Origin: Kingdonia uniflora
Taxonomy: Eukaryota > Streptophyta > Magnoliopsida > Ranunculales > Circaeasteraceae
Reading direction: 5' to 3'
DNA length: 64,000 nt
Assembly (NCBI GenBank): GCA_014058105.1
Contig: JACGCM010001011.1
Location: 1,617,501 to 1,681,500, forward strand
Part shown: one piece after another, positions 20,267-32,509 of the stretch
Numbering within the stretch: position 1 is the first letter of the stretch
How the letters are laid out: each line of letters opens with the position of its first letter
Translations under genes and position numbers: made by a program
The notes under the pieces: generated by a model
The model's database searches: none
What the model was told of the DNA's origin: nothing
The model's input: the letters and a program-made list of their open reading frames with translations, nothing else

Positions 20267-21235
20267 CTATAAAACCAATGTTTCCCTTGAAGGCAACAAC
20301 AACCTAGCATTTCCCTTTTCAGTAATATTGCGTTCATTCTTAACTGTAAGAAAGACCGTGCCGAAGTCGCCTTTAACAATATTATTTAGAAAATCTACGT
20401 TTGTAGTAGCATAGAAAGAAGCGCCCGAATCAACAATCCAAGATTCATTAACATCGTCACACGAAAGTAATAGAGCCTCATCAGAACTAACCTCTTCAGT
20501 AAGGTTCATTGTATCTTTCTCTTCATCATCAATCTTCTAAGAAGAAGAAGAGTTACAATCTCGCCTGAAGTGACCCTTCTTTTTACAAGTCCAACACGCA
20601 CCGGGCGGCTTAGACTTTCTTCTTGACTGCGATCGACCCCTTCTAAATTTTGACCCTTTTCTGTAAGACCTTCTTCTTTCCTCAGCGTTCAACATACAGC
20701 CGTTTGAACTTGAAGAGGGTTCAAATGTTTTACATCTATTATCTTTACTCATAATCAACGAGACTATAGTATCAAATTTAATGTCTTCCTTCCCCGATGA
20801 GTTGCTCACGGCTCATATAATGAACCCTTCCCAGCTCTCAGACATCTGCCCTAAAAGAGCCCATACTTTCATCTCCCCGGTAAAAATTATTTTAACAGAT
20901 TCCAGTTGTGCATGTATGATATTGAACTCACTGATATTAGTTTGCACACTACCATTATTATTCATCTTCCAAGTAAACAAACGCCGTAAAAGGTGTACCT
21001 TGTTTTCCCCGAACGGTTCCGAGTACATAGCGGACAATGTCTCTATCAAACCCTTCGTTATTGTAACTTTGGAGATCATGTGCAGAATCTGAAATGACAG
21101 CGCTAGCCTAACGGTTCCAAATGCCTTACGATCCAATTGTGCCCACTTAGTACCATTGTATTCTGCTGACATCATCTCAACTCTACCCAGTGATAAATCA
21201 AGATCCTTTTGATAGAGGTAATCTTCTATCTGCAT
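20267..21235 (-). pseudogene. D gag and protease
   Basis: One frame from an ATG at 21235 (minus) with stops at about 20813 and 20537. Gag starts with a short N-part and EYNGTKWAQLDRKAFGTVRL, continues through WKMNNNGSVQTNISEFN and a basic Arg/Ser stretch, and has the knuckle CWTCKKKGHFRRDC (CX2CX4HX4C, about 20565-20610). The protease follows with SWIVDSGASFYATT (catalytic DSGA intact). A frameshift follows before 20267. Confidence 0.85.
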
Positions 21236-21328
21236 CTTCTACACTCCAAAATTTGATCCATTGAATTTCGTGATCTACAACTTCTCTTAATCGGCCATCT
21301 CTCTTCACCAGACAAGTTCTAACACTTG

Positions 21329-21340
21329 CTTTGATACCAA
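21329..21340 (-). promoter_or_regulatory. D primer binding site (initiator Met tRNA)
   Basis: The minus strand reads TTGGTATCAAAG next to the 5' LTR, matching the common TGGTATCAGAGC site with one change. Confidence 0.85.
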
Positions 21341-21341
21341 T

Positions 21342-21965
21342 TATTAAGAATCGAGGTAGCTATTCTCTTCTCTTTGACAAGAACGATACGCGAAAATTGC
21401 CAACTTAAGTAGTAAATCAACAAAGAACAATATAAAGGACACGAAGATTTTCCCAGAGGACGGAAGTGGAAAACCCTTGCGGATAAAAAACCACTCCCCA
21501 AACAATCCACTATGGTAATCAAATAGGTTGCAATGATCTCTTACAAGCTTCTCAAGCTTTAATGGAGTATCTCAAATTTTAGGTGTCTCTAGAATTAAAC
21601 TCACCAAGATAGGCTAACAAAATAACCTAAGTCCCCTTTTTATAGTAGGGAACTTAAAAATACAAGTAGAATGGATCTTGAGGCAAACCCAACGTCTCAG
21701 AATAACATCTAAAACATTCCTACGCTAAGCTCGTTCGAACGACTTTACGATAATTGGTCTCCAGCCCTAGAAATATAACAACTCGTTCGAACGACATCCA
21801 AGCTCGTTCAAATGAGATTGACGAACCAAATCCAAAACTGCGAAAAAATAGAGATTTCGTTCGAACGACTTTGAAGCTCGTTCGAACGGCTTCCTTCTTC
21901 GTTCGAACGACTTCAACAATTTCTTGATTTCTTTGGCAATCCTTAGTTCGAGTTCACACACAATA
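21342..21965 (-). repeat. D 5' LTR with phased GTTCGAAC sites
   Basis: 624 bp, plus-strand ends TATTAAGAATCG and CACACAATA. GTTCGAAC or a close variant occurs at 21733, 21785, 21806, 21859, 21880 and 21901, with gaps of 52, 21, 53, 21 and 21 bp. Confidence 0.9.
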
Positions 21966-23223
21966 CATATAAGATTTATCTCAGTTTTCTATTTGCAATG
22001 TAGTGGTAACAATGTTGTGAAAAAAATCTTTAACCTATAAGTTCATGTACATATGTTTTGATCAATCAAATTTGGTTATCTTTTTATGATATTTTCCCAT
22101 AATTTTCTTTGCGGTCCTGGGTCTTCTTTCCAATGTTTAAACAAAAATAGATATCCAATTACTCATATAAGTGACACAATCTGCTGAAGATTTGGCATTT
22201 TGAAGTTTATGTTGGAGTTAATTAATATAGATGAAGTCCCACCTGATGAAAATTTCCACCATGCCAATTAACATATTTTGTGGGAGAACTAACTGAAATC
22301 GTATGGTTCCCGCAGCAAACTTTCTTCAACAATTTTTTTTTCCCGGAAGGCAAGCTGTATGTGCGTGGTCATCGGTAGGTAGGTAAGTAGGTATTGATCC
22401 TAATAATAATAAAAATAGGAGAATGTTTACAGGGAAATTTTGAAAGGAAGTAGATTAAACCTTGCTCAACCCTTTCGAAGAAATTGCAAAAAAGACTACA
22501 CAACTAGCTTACAAGTTTATATTTTCCCAGCAGCATCGTCAGTAGTAATTTGAAGCAGTTCTTGACTAAAATCTCTAGGCCCAATCTCAATGCAGGTCAG
22601 TTTCGCCATTAACTTGCCTATAGACATGTTCAATTGAGAAAATTTCAAGTCTTCGAATAAGATGCTTTATTTATCTAACCAGACCCCTATTGCCCCAATC
22701 AGGCAGCTATCGAGAACAATAACAACTGCAACAACAAAATCACAGCTAACTCTAATTTGGGTTATGTTCTTAATTGCCAGTTTAAGACCAACGTATATAA
22801 ATTTCTTCATCAAATCCTTTTCCAAGTAATGATTAAGAGTCATCAAGTTAAAGTTTACTATTAGAATTATGATCGAACTAACAATTTAAATAATTTCCCA
22901 AAAATATTTAAATGGTTACTGGCATAGACTATATGAATACGAGGGAATTGAAACCCAAGAGCTCCATCAAGTTCTATTGAAGATGATCGTTATGAACATC
23001 GGAAGGTGTTTTAAGCGTCTAAGGCATTTATTCACATAACTCACTAGATATTTATGGTAAAACATTCTAAGGTTATTAGGCAATTACACATCCTACTTAT
23101 TGCCAAATACCAGGAAGAACCAGGTTTGCGTACAAGCCCCAGTCACTTTTTAAACTAATGACATAAATAAGAAATATTTAACTCAATTACAGTAAATATT
23201 GAGTTTCAAAGAAAACATGCATG
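21966..23223. other. Spacer without recognisable gene
   Basis: 1.26 kb of AT-rich sequence between D and C. A short GGTA run lies near 22373-22395. No coding family, hairpin of note or transposon end was seen. Confidence 0.6.
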
Positions 23224-23459
23224 TGTTGGATAATACTTTATTCTACTAGACAATCATAACACACATATGAGAGAAGAGTAAAGATATTATTGATTAATGA
23301 TTTGTTTATCTAGGTTACAAAGACTTAACTCTTTATTGGGTTATATACTCTTACTCAAGCTCTCCCCATAAACCCTAATGGTATATTGCTTGCTAAGAAT
23401 CCAGTAGGACACCCCAACCCAGTTGGGTTCCCACCTTGGGCCGGACCCAACTCCTAACA
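23224..23459 (-). repeat. C 3' LTR copy
   Basis: 236 bp with ends TGTTGGATAATAC and CTCCTAACA. A second, partial copy of the polypurine tract and LTR follows at 23460-23643, continuing after B at 30676-30706. So the LTR end is tandemly duplicated. Confidence 0.75.
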
Positions 23460-23643
23460 CTCCCCCTTGGGGTGTTCCATACAAGGAGAGTAGATATATT
23501 ATTGATTGATGATTTGTTTCTCTAGGTTACAAAGACTTAACTTTTTATTGGGTTATATAGTCTCACTCAAGCTCTCCCCATAAGCCCTAATGGTATATGG
23601 GCTAGTTAAGAGTCCAGTTGGACACCCCAACCCAGTTGGGTTC

Positions 23644-24872
23644 TGATGAGTGCATAATTATGACATTTTTAATATACCCGAGCAAGCATTTTAGTTGTCC
23701 ATTTTATTTAATTTTGGGTACTTATGTACGTTTGTTTGATTACAACTATTGGAGATGGATATTTGAAACCAAACTTTTTAAGTCAAGTAAAAGTGTCTCC
23801 AGCAGTTCATAGCACAAAAAGTCAAAGACACAATATATTTAGTCTCAAGATTGAAAAAATATTTACACAAATATTCTTGGAGAATAAGATCAAAGAATAT
23901 ATTACGCCCAAGATCCTTTAAGATATTTTATATTGAAGATATATGCAAGAGTTTCAATAAAGAAAGATCTTTACATTACTTAAGGGAATTATATGCAAGA
24001 AGCTTAGGTGATTGGTTGTAAAATTAGAAGATATTATTTGTAAAAATATTCTTTACAATTTAATATATGGTTTCTAAATTTGGGCTTCTTCTCCCATAAA
24101 ATGAACCCTTCCCCCATTGTAATTGGGCACCTTATGTTGGAACAAGTTTAGAAGAAACAAAGTCTTAGTTTTATTTAATTGTCTTCTTTCTCTTTTATTT
24201 GTTAATTAGATGAAGTCCAAGATAAGCGGCTAATCTCCTAGCTAAGGCTAGGACGAGGCCTCTTCTTGGATAAACATTAGTTTGCATTAATTAGGTTCTA
24301 ATTAGTTTTCTCTTAGTACTTTATAATTAATAAGTTAGTACATCATATCGAAGGTTTGACCATAGCTTCGGCTTGGTGTATGATAACTTTGGATACAAAC
24401 AAGTGTTACTAACCGTAGACTTGATTTGGAGATCTAAACAAGAGGAAACACTCGAGAACTCACTCAAGCCTAGCCATGGTTGAGTTGATAATTCTCTAAA
24501 ACACTCTCTACCATCGCTTAAAAATATAATCAATGAATGCTTGACCATAGATTTAGTGGTTTATTTTATAACATCGTATATGTCTTAACATGAACATATG
24601 AGGGGTGAAGATATTATGATCTAGTTGAATATTGATTAGTGATTTGAAAGAAAGATGCCAAGTCCGAACCTTAGTTCTCTCCCTCATTGAGTTTTATAAT
24701 TAGTTTTTATTTTATTCTTCTTAGATTTTTCTCTTATAAAATTGCAATTCGGCCTAGAAAGTATTTGTTTTCCCAAACCTCCTTCTGGATTCAATCCTAC
24801 TTATCCATGGTACAATTCGACAACCGTATTTTGAGCGGGTATTTTGCTAGAGGCCCTAAAAACCTCTTATCA
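23644..24872 (+). repeat. B 5' LTR
   Basis: 1229 bp from TGATGAGTGC to CTCTTATCA. Confidence 0.93.
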
Positions 24873-24874
24873 AA

Positions 24875-24892
24875 TGGCGCCGTTGCCGGGGA
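24875..24892 (+). promoter_or_regulatory. B primer binding site (tRNA-Asp type)
   Basis: TGGCGCCGTTGCCGGGGA, two bases after the LTR. It is the exact Athila-type site. Confidence 0.9.
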
Positions 24893-26356
24893 GGCATCGT
24901 TGAAAACTATTCTTTCTAATAGCGATTTTTTTTGTTAATTCTTTCTAATACTGTACCAATGATTTCTAAATTATTTATTTCTAATATTCGTTGAAAAGTA
25001 TAGTAGGCCGGTAATGCTATTATATAGTGTTTTTATTTATGTTGTTGTTTATCTTTCTATTTCTCTAGTTTAAACTAAAATAAATAAATTATTTTGGGTT
25101 TTTGGGCGCTACAGTAGCTTTGTGGTTATTTATAATATTTATAAATCTTACAATCGTTCTTTTGGAGGTGGTTAAGAAGAGAGCAATAATTTTTTTAGCT
25201 GCTATTATTTATCACAAGCTCATCTCAATATTTTTTTTAACTGTGAAGTCTGTTCTTGAATTTTTTACGGTTTTTGATCATCTATACTTCACAATTGGGA
25301 AATATGTATGCTACTAAAGTTTTAGATAATTTAAAACCCTTTCCAAATTGCTATGGATCATATTTTTCTGTTTAGTCGTTTGAGAGTTACAACCTTTTCA
25401 AACAACAGAAAAAAACAGTCTCTGTAAAGGACGCCGTTGTTCATTAATCACTTGTTTTGCGCGACAGGGAAGCTAAATTTTAGAAAACTTCTTTCTTGAA
25501 TGTGTGTCCTTTCTAAATTATCTTTCTAAATTGGTATTATGTAATGCTCTCTCTTAACCGAGCTGGAAAATATGCAAATTAGAAAATCAAGATATCATAA
25601 GCTTGGAAATTGGATCAATAGTACTCTCGTAATTTTACTAATCTTTATTCTCTTGTTTTGTAAGATAGTTACAAAGTTGGCACTCAGAGATCGTGAGGAA
25701 TTTACAAAGTACACTGGTAAGCTTCTTTCTAGTCCTTCTTGTGCCCCCTAAGTGAAGGGGCGGCCACAGCTTCACCAGGAAACACTTCCCGCAGGTTGGT
25801 ACCTCTATAAACTTGACATATAGAAGGGGTTGGTACCTCTAAAAACTGTTAAAGACTTGCTGGATTTCATCACCCAAAAAACTTTCTAACAAGTAGGACC
25901 ACCCATTAGGGATACGAAGAAATTCGTATCACACGGAAATTGAATGTCTCGGATTGGAAAATAACTGATAATAAAAAAAAGTAGCAAGATTTTCACGGGA
26001 TTTCATCACCCAACAGATAAGTGTATCGGACCGGGGTACAAACACGGGTTCGTAGGATACGACTCCAGCCTAGCGCCATAAAATACTGGTTATAGGTTTA
26101 CGACGTCACCGTTTTGAGTGCTGACGTACGATAAGGTGACTCGCTCGGGCGTGAGGACTGAACATCTACTCTAAGCTAGTACTAGCACAGTGACGCAGGG
26201 GAGTGTAGGAACCAAAGCCTTTAACCATCCTACCCTTTTGTGAACATAGAAGAATATAGGGGAGACCTAATTATTTCTTCTAAAAAATATGTTGAAGTGC
26301 TAGAGTTTTAGGCTTGATTAATTTTTTATTGCATTGGGCGTTAATTTAATTGTAAA
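24893..26356 (+). other. B structured 5' leader
   Basis: Homologous to the A leader, with one extra AT-rich insert at about 25120-25250. It keeps GCTACAGTAGC (25108-25118), GCCCC/GGGGC with loop CTAAGTGAA (25743-25761), GATACGAA/TTCGTATC with loop GAAA (25911-25930), ACGTCA/TGACGT (26103-26127) and CTCGC/GTGAG (26140-26155). GGATTTCATCACCCAA occurs twice, near 25862 and 25999. Only one of the two AAGTGAA-loop hairpins of A is present. Confidence 0.75.
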
Positions 26357-28053
26357 ATGTCGTACATGCAAGAACATTAGAATTCATACGGTTTTCATTT
26401 TGACATTTCACAATATCCTTAAAATTATTTTCAATCAGGGCACCACCAAAACTCACAAGATGTGCAACCTTTCCAGCCTCATTCCTATATGCATACCCAT
26501 CAATCCTTCTAGTCACTCAAACAGTTCCTACCCGCTCCACCTAAACCATATTTGGAAGATACCATTTCTCTCTTCATGCAACCATCAATGGAAAGTGAAA
26601 AATAAGCGTTACAATTTTAACAACAAATGATACAATACAAATAACAGACATTGGTAAATTAAACTTCTACGACCCAATCTATCTCTAGATTAGAGACTCA
26701 AATAAGTCATTTGTCAACCACGTGGAGTAAAATAGAGTACAAAAAACTTCTTAGCAATGAAGAAGAACAATCCGAAGTTAAATCCCCTTGTGATTTAGAA
26801 AATGATGAATTTAAGCGTAATCATGGAATGTTTTCCCCGTGGGGTGAATGGGTACCATATTGCGAGACATATTTAGATGATGAACATTTTAAGGTCGACG
26901 ATCCTATGTCACAAGAATCTCTAAAAGAGACGGCTAATATGTTTAATAAAATTCTTTCTCAATCACCTCCTAATTCTGCCCTCAACATTCAACTGTCGAT
27001 GTCATTATCCATCCCTTCACCGATAGAGCCCCACTAATTCACAAATGATATCATGACAGAAAGTGAATATTTTTCCTAATTCTTAGACGATTTCTCAGAT
27101 GATGAGGATGATGACAAATGTCTTGGAAGTGTGAATTCAACATCAATTCTTGAGAAAATACGAGCTCCATCTTTATCCAGACCAGTGTTTCCTTCTTCAT
27201 CTCTCTTCCTTAAATCCATACCTCAATCACCTGATCCTAATGGGGGTACCATGACCATAAACGATTTTGAGGACTTGTACGGAGATAACTCTTGTTCCAT
27301 TTCTGTTAATGAATGTTTAAATTATTTTGAGGACTCGAATGATCCTGAGATTCGTGAAATGGTACAATCATTAGCATCTGAAAATATGTTTTAACTTGGC
27401 CATGTCTCTAAGCCAATGAATATCCACGTTAATGGTCAGGATGAGTCCCTTGAGATAAGTTGTGATTTTAGGCACATAAATTTTAATGTTTATTAGAATC
27501 AATTGTTCCCTGATCTCCACATCCATAAATATTTTATACAGTTTTTCTTCTACTAAAAGAAAATATTTTTTTGAAAAATTATAATTTTGGGAATGCCTCA
27601 CGGACTTGCTTTGTTAGAACCACCTATCATATCTTTTGGAATATTAATGATAACATGGGGGTTTTGAAAATTTTCAAAAAAAATATCTTTCCAGAAAAAT
27701 TGAGTTTTGAATCTAGTACATTTTTTGGGACGAATAATTGTATACCAATCTTCTTATTTACTACAACACGTAGTAATCATCTGATTGTATTGAAAATTCT
27801 AAAGCAAAATATGTTCTCTTGGTATATGTTTGCTTTATCTTGGAGAAAATGATTTTTCTTGATTTGTCTAATATTTTCAACTTGGAATCATCAAATGATA
27901 GGCAAATTTTTTAGAAAAAATCATTTTCATAAAGAATTAGTTTTAAACTATTTGTGGTTTTTGCAGAATATATCTGCCCAATTAGAAGCTAATATTAAGG
28001 ATCACCATTCATGTATTATCTTGTTTTTGAAAGAGAATTTGCAACCCGAATAG
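26357..28053 (+). pseudogene. B gag-like reading frame, broken
   Basis: Starts with ATG at 26357 (MSYMQEH as in A). Blocks in order are YKKLLSNEEEQSEVKSPCD, FSPWGEWVPYCE, DDPMSQES, a short acidic DDFSDDEDDD region, TMTINDFEDLYGDNSC, ECLNYFEDSNDPEIREMVQS and a hydrophobic tail with IPIFLFTTTRSNHLIVLKIL and FSTWNHQMIGK. Frames change several times and stops separate all pieces. Compared with A it lacks a ~60-codon stretch between the acidic block and TINDFEDLY. The function beyond the Gag-like part is unknown. Confidence 0.68.
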
Positions 28054-28101
28054 TACATCACCTTTTCAACTTCGTATCCCTCCAGTTATATTGAAAATTT
28101 T

Positions 28102-28260
28102 AAGTTTGGAGGTACATTAGTCTGGCAGAAGACGGTAAACTTAGCGCTTCTTGGGAAGCAACCCATGATACATTCAAGTGAGAAATTTAAGTTTTTATCC
28201 TCCATTTTGTTTTTATACTTTCAAACATTGAGGGAAATATTTCATTTAAGTTTGGGGGTA
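28102..28260 (+). promoter_or_regulatory. B internal polypurine copies
   Basis: AAGTTTGGAGGTA at 28102-28114 and AAGTTTGGGGGTA at 28248-28260, 146 bp apart (144 in A1, 145 in A2). Confidence 0.7.
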
Positions 28261-29287
28261 GGAAACCATTTCTTTAAATGCTTTTTGAAGATAAGTGAAA
28301 TAATGGCATTTTGACAATATATGATATATTTTTGACGAATTTCTAAACACTTGAACTAATTTTACCTTAACATAAATATTATGGAAAGACTTAAATTTTA
28401 AAATTGTACTAAGAATATACTAGAATATTTTGGACTATCTTAAGCTAGATGTATTATCTTTTTATTAACGACTAATTCATGTTAACTTGGCATATTTTGA
28501 AGACATGCACTTCATTGTAGTTTTACAATTAATACCTTCAATAGATTTTTGCTCAGTATAAGAGAAATTTAGCAGTTATGTTATGAATTGGTTGCTACAA
28601 GGGAGACAACTGCCTAAAAATAAGTTCATTCTAAAAACTTTTATGCTGTAAGGATGATGGCATGATTAAGAACTGAAAGAGGAAAAATTATCACCAATCT
28701 CGAGTTTGACCATGAACTATGTGAAATGAGCACAAGAAAATGTTATTTGTTTGAATCTTGAGTCTAGGTCATGATGGGGCACTATACCCTGACATCCTTA
28801 GCCAACTGGTGGGGATTGTCGACCGAAAACTCTTTATAACGGTGGCTTCACAAAGAAACAATGTACTCAATAAGAAAAAGCTTGCAAAAGAAAAGAAAAA
28901 AGTAAAATTCTAGGAAGGAAAATTTACTAAGACACTTGTCGAACTAACCGTTGAATTTATTCCAATAAACACTAGACTACGAAAAACTGAGTAAATAATT
29001 TCTAGACAACGTATTAGGCGATAAAACTATTTTTTATGTATACTCAAATATAACTAAAGTAAAATACTTGAATCTCTTTCTAATCTTGAGGTAGTACCTC
29101 TAGCTTTGGATAAGCTTAAAATATTCTTTGGTATATTTGGGAGAATAACAAGTTTAAGTATTTTTCAATCGGTATATTTTTGTCACAACTAAGTAAGGAT
29201 AAGATCACTGAAAATGAGTCATGTATATTCTAGAATTGTTTAAAATGTCATTATTAACTTTTGTGGGTAAAGTTACTGCAAACCCTC
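28261..29287 (+). other. B 3' untranslated interior
   Basis: AT-rich, no gene; it aligns in layout with the matching stretches of A1 and A2. Confidence 0.65.
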
Positions 29288-29321
29288 ACGAGACATCACT
29301 CGTCCACCAGGCTAAACCTGG
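29288..29321 (+). promoter_or_regulatory. B 3' hairpin pair
   Basis: ACGAG-acatca-CTCGT (29288-29303) and CCAGG-ctaaa-CCTGG (29307-29321). The stems are identical to A1 and A2 and the first loop differs. Confidence 0.7.
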
Positions 29322-29411
29322 GGGTTTAACGGCTTGTTGCATATGCTAAATACATTCGCGCTCTCTATGAAAGTGGCTATTATTTTATTTTTCTCGGGAT
29401 GAGCAAAAGAC

Positions 29412-29426
29412 AAGTTTTGGGGTATT
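29412..29426 (+). promoter_or_regulatory. B polypurine tract
   Basis: AAGTTTTGGGGTATT abutting the 3' LTR. Confidence 0.85.
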
Positions 29427-30675
29427 TGATGAGTGCGTAATTATGACATTTTTAATATACCAGAACATAGATTTTAGTCGCCCATTATATTTAATTTTAG
29501 GTACTTATGTACGTTTGTTTGATTACAGCTATTAGAGATGAATATTTGAAACCAAGCTCTTAAAGTCAAGTAAAAGTGCCTCCAGCAGTTCATAACACAA
29601 AAAGTCAAAGACACAATATATTTGGTCTCAAGATTGAAAAAAATATTTACTCAGATATTCTTGGAGAATAATATCAAAAAATGTATTACATCCAAGATCC
29701 TTGAAGATATTTTATATTGAAGATATATGCAAAAGTTTCCATAAAGAAAGATCTCTTTATCACTTAAGGGAATTATATGCAAGAATCTTAGGTGATTGGT
29801 TGTAAAATTAGACGATATTATTTGTAAAAATATTCTTTACAATTTAATGTATAGTTTCTAAATTTGGGTTCCTTCTCCTATAAAAGGAACCCTCCCCCCA
29901 TTGTAACTGGGCATCTCATATTGGAGCAAGTTTAGAAGAAACAAAGTCTTAGTTTTATTTAATTGTCTTCTCTCTCTTTTATTTTCTTTTGTAAATAATT
30001 AATTGTTAATGCGATGAAGTAGGAGATGAGCCGCTAATGTCCTAGCTAAAGCTAGGGCGAGGCCTCTTCTTGGATAAACAATAGTTGGTATTAATTAGGT
30101 TCTAATTAGTTTTCTCTTAGTACTTTATAATTAATAAGTTAGTGCATCATATCGAAGGCTTGACCATAGCTTCGGTTTGGTGTACGATATCTTTGGATAC
30201 AAACAAGTGCTACTAACCGTAAACTTGATTTGGAGATCTAAATAAGAGGAAACACTAGATAACTCACTCAAGCCTAGCCATGGTTGAGTTGATAATTCTC
30301 TAAGACATTCTCTACCATTACTTAAAAGTATACTCACTAAATGCTTAACCATAGATTTAGTGGTTTATTTCACAACATCGTATGTATCTTTACATGAACA
30401 TATGATGGGTGGAGATATTAGGATCTAGTTGAATATTGATTAGTGATTTGAAAGGAAGAAGCCAAGTCTGAACCTTAGCTTTATCCTTCATTAAGTTTTA
30501 TAATTAGTTTTTATTTTTTCTTCTTAGATTTATCTCTTATAAAATTGAAATTCAGCCCAGAAAGTATTTATTTTCCCAAACCTCCTTGTCAATTCGATCC
30601 CACTCATCCGTACTACAATTAGACAACCGTACTTTGAGCGGGTATTTTTCTCGTGGCCCTAAAATCCTCTTATCA
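29427..30675 (+). repeat. B 3' LTR
   Basis: 1249 bp from TGATGAGTGCG to CTCTTATCA. Confidence 0.93.
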
Positions 30676-30729
30676 GGTTCCTACCTTGGGCTGGACCTAA
30701 ATCTTAACACTCCCCCTTGAGATGTTCCA

Positions 30730-32490
30730 TACCAGGACGACTTGCCTTATCAAAACCTCTACCTTATAAAACCCCTTTGGGGAAAAAGTTGTGTAAAGAA
30801 AGAGTATAATCCTATTCTCCGTATGAGTTGTGGACGTGTATACGTTGCCTTATCAAAACCTTTAGTCAGTAAAACCTCATAAGATAAAAATTACACTATC
30901 GAGAAAAAAAGTACAATACGTATGTGTCCATGTCCGGTTGGGACTACTCCTTTTGACGCCGATCTTCCCTGAGATTTACCTTCCTGAGATGCATCTCCCC
31001 GAGATAATGGTGAATAAAACTTTTGTATGCCGATTCTGTGTACCGGCTGCTTGAATGTAAGTGGTGCAAGAGTTTTCGTAAATAGGTTTGCTAAATTATC
31101 TTCTAAAATATCTCAAATAACGTCAATCTCATTCCCCTTCTATAATTCATAAGTATGGAATGACGTCTGTGAAATGTACTTCGTTATGTCGCTATTAATA
31201 AAATTGCCATTAACTTCAATGATGCAAGCTGAGCTGTCTTCATACATAGTCGATGCTTTATCTAGGATAAAACATGCCACAACTACAGTTGATATGATGT
31301 ATCTTAGAGCACAACCATTATTATCTACTAGCTTCATGAAGTGCAAAAATATTCTCGTGGTTCAAAGATTTAACTAATACCGTGCTTCATCGATCTCCAA
31401 GAGTTTGTTGTATCCCCGCACATAAATACATAATCCATCTGACAATGGCCTCTATGTGGGTCTGATAAGTATTCTACATTGACGTACCCTATAATTTTAA
31501 CTTTACTATTTCAAGTAGAATAGGCCCTAGTTTTTTATGCCGATCAGATACTTCAGAATATGCTTGATCTTATTCCAATGCCTTTGGGTAGGAACAAAAC
31601 TATGACAAGCCAAGCAGTTCACTGTGAATAAGTCATCAGGTTTACTATACCTAGCTATTTGTAGCAAAGCACCTCCTAACTATGGCGTCTTGGCACTAGG
31701 AGTTTCTCCCCTATTATGATGGTAGAAGATGTCGTTGTCTACATCCAAGTGATGGGCGAGCAATAAATGACTTAGCACCGTGTGCTACATCCATATAAAA
31801 GTATTAAATAACTCATCCGATAAATATTTCTTGGTGTACGAGTATGCCACTTCAAAGATATCTGATCTACAAATTAAGACAATACTTGATTTCTCAAGGT
31901 CTTTTATTTTGAATTCCTTTCTAAGGCATTCGGCGGCTCTCTCAATCACTCCCGAAGTTCTAATGACATCCAAATCATTTAGTACACTATTATGATGATT
32001 GAAGCTAATATTTATGTTTTAAGTAAGAACGCATAGACAAATACGAATATTTGCAAAGTCCTCGACCTTTAAATACTCAGTCAACTTACTATTTCACATG
32101 GGCGCCGGATTGCGTAAGGTCAACAATAATTTTCCAATTTATACGTACACACCTCATATGTCGAGTTTGATTGCTTATAGAAGCTTATACTCCCCAAGTG
32201 GCTTCATGTAGATATCTATATCAGTTTCCCATATAGTTCATGGTATTTACATAAGATGTATGTCTAGCTTGCATCGAAAATTTGGCATACTGATCACGTC
32301 CAAAGCGTTATAGCGTCCATAATCGGATGATAGATCACATTGTAATCGATGATAGGTCTCTTAGAGAATTCCTAGGCAACTAGTCTTGCCTTGACTTAAT
32401 TATCTCTCCGAGTTAATTATGCTTCCGTACCATTTGCATTTGTAACCGATAGGCTCTATGGTATCACTTCGCATTATGCTAACAAGCCGA
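30730..32490 (-). pseudogene. C reverse transcriptase and RNase H remains
   Basis: Minus-strand fragments. EPIGYKCKW (about 32440-32465) and a decayed LVAQEFSKRP-like block start the RT. ERAAECLRKEFKIKDLEKS (31785-31973) is the KKEFEMKDLG region, then PDDLFTVNCLA..RHWNKIKHILKYL (about 31560-31650). EYLSDPHRG (about 31450-31490) and MYEDSSACI..NGNFINSDITKYIS (31150-31250) belong to RNase H. Nearly every block is in a different frame. A 3' part at 31000-31100 shows DNLANLFTKTL-like coding. Confidence 0.78.
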
Positions 32491-32509
32491 GCTCCGCTTG
32501 GATTCCAAA

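Larger units (their letters stand above)
16729..21965 (-). mobile_element. Ty1/copia retrotransposon 'D' (Tnt1/Tork-like)
   Basis: 5237-bp element in minus orientation, LTRs 16729-17325 and 21342-21965, target duplication CATAT on both sides (16724-16728 and 21966-21970). The primer site matches initiator-Met tRNA. Gag with a CCHC knuckle, protease, integrase, RT and RNase H are all recognisable in copia order, but many stops and frameshifts are present. The LTRs differ clearly by eye (far more than those of A1), so it is older. The lineage call rests on the WIVDSGAS protease, the CWTCKKKGH knuckle and the NPADM RNase H end. Confidence 0.92.
23644..30675 (+). mobile_element. Non-autonomous LTR retrotransposon 'B'
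   Basis: 7032-bp element, LTRs 23644-24872 and 29427-30675, perfect target duplication GGTTC (23639-23643 and 30676-30680). LTR ends are TGATGAGTGC and CTCTTATCA. The primer site is of tRNA-Asp type. The interior is homologous to A1 and A2 (leader, reading frame, hairpins) although the LTRs are not alignable by eye. No pol gene is present. The two LTRs differ at roughly one site in ten over the first ~125 bp, so B is older than A1. Confidence 0.93.

Noticed and set aside
21733..21908. GTTCGAAC sites as Pol III B boxes (TFIIIC sites)
   Set aside because: The B-box consensus GWTCRANNC needs C at the ninth base; these sites have G, A or T there, and no A box or terminator accompanies them.
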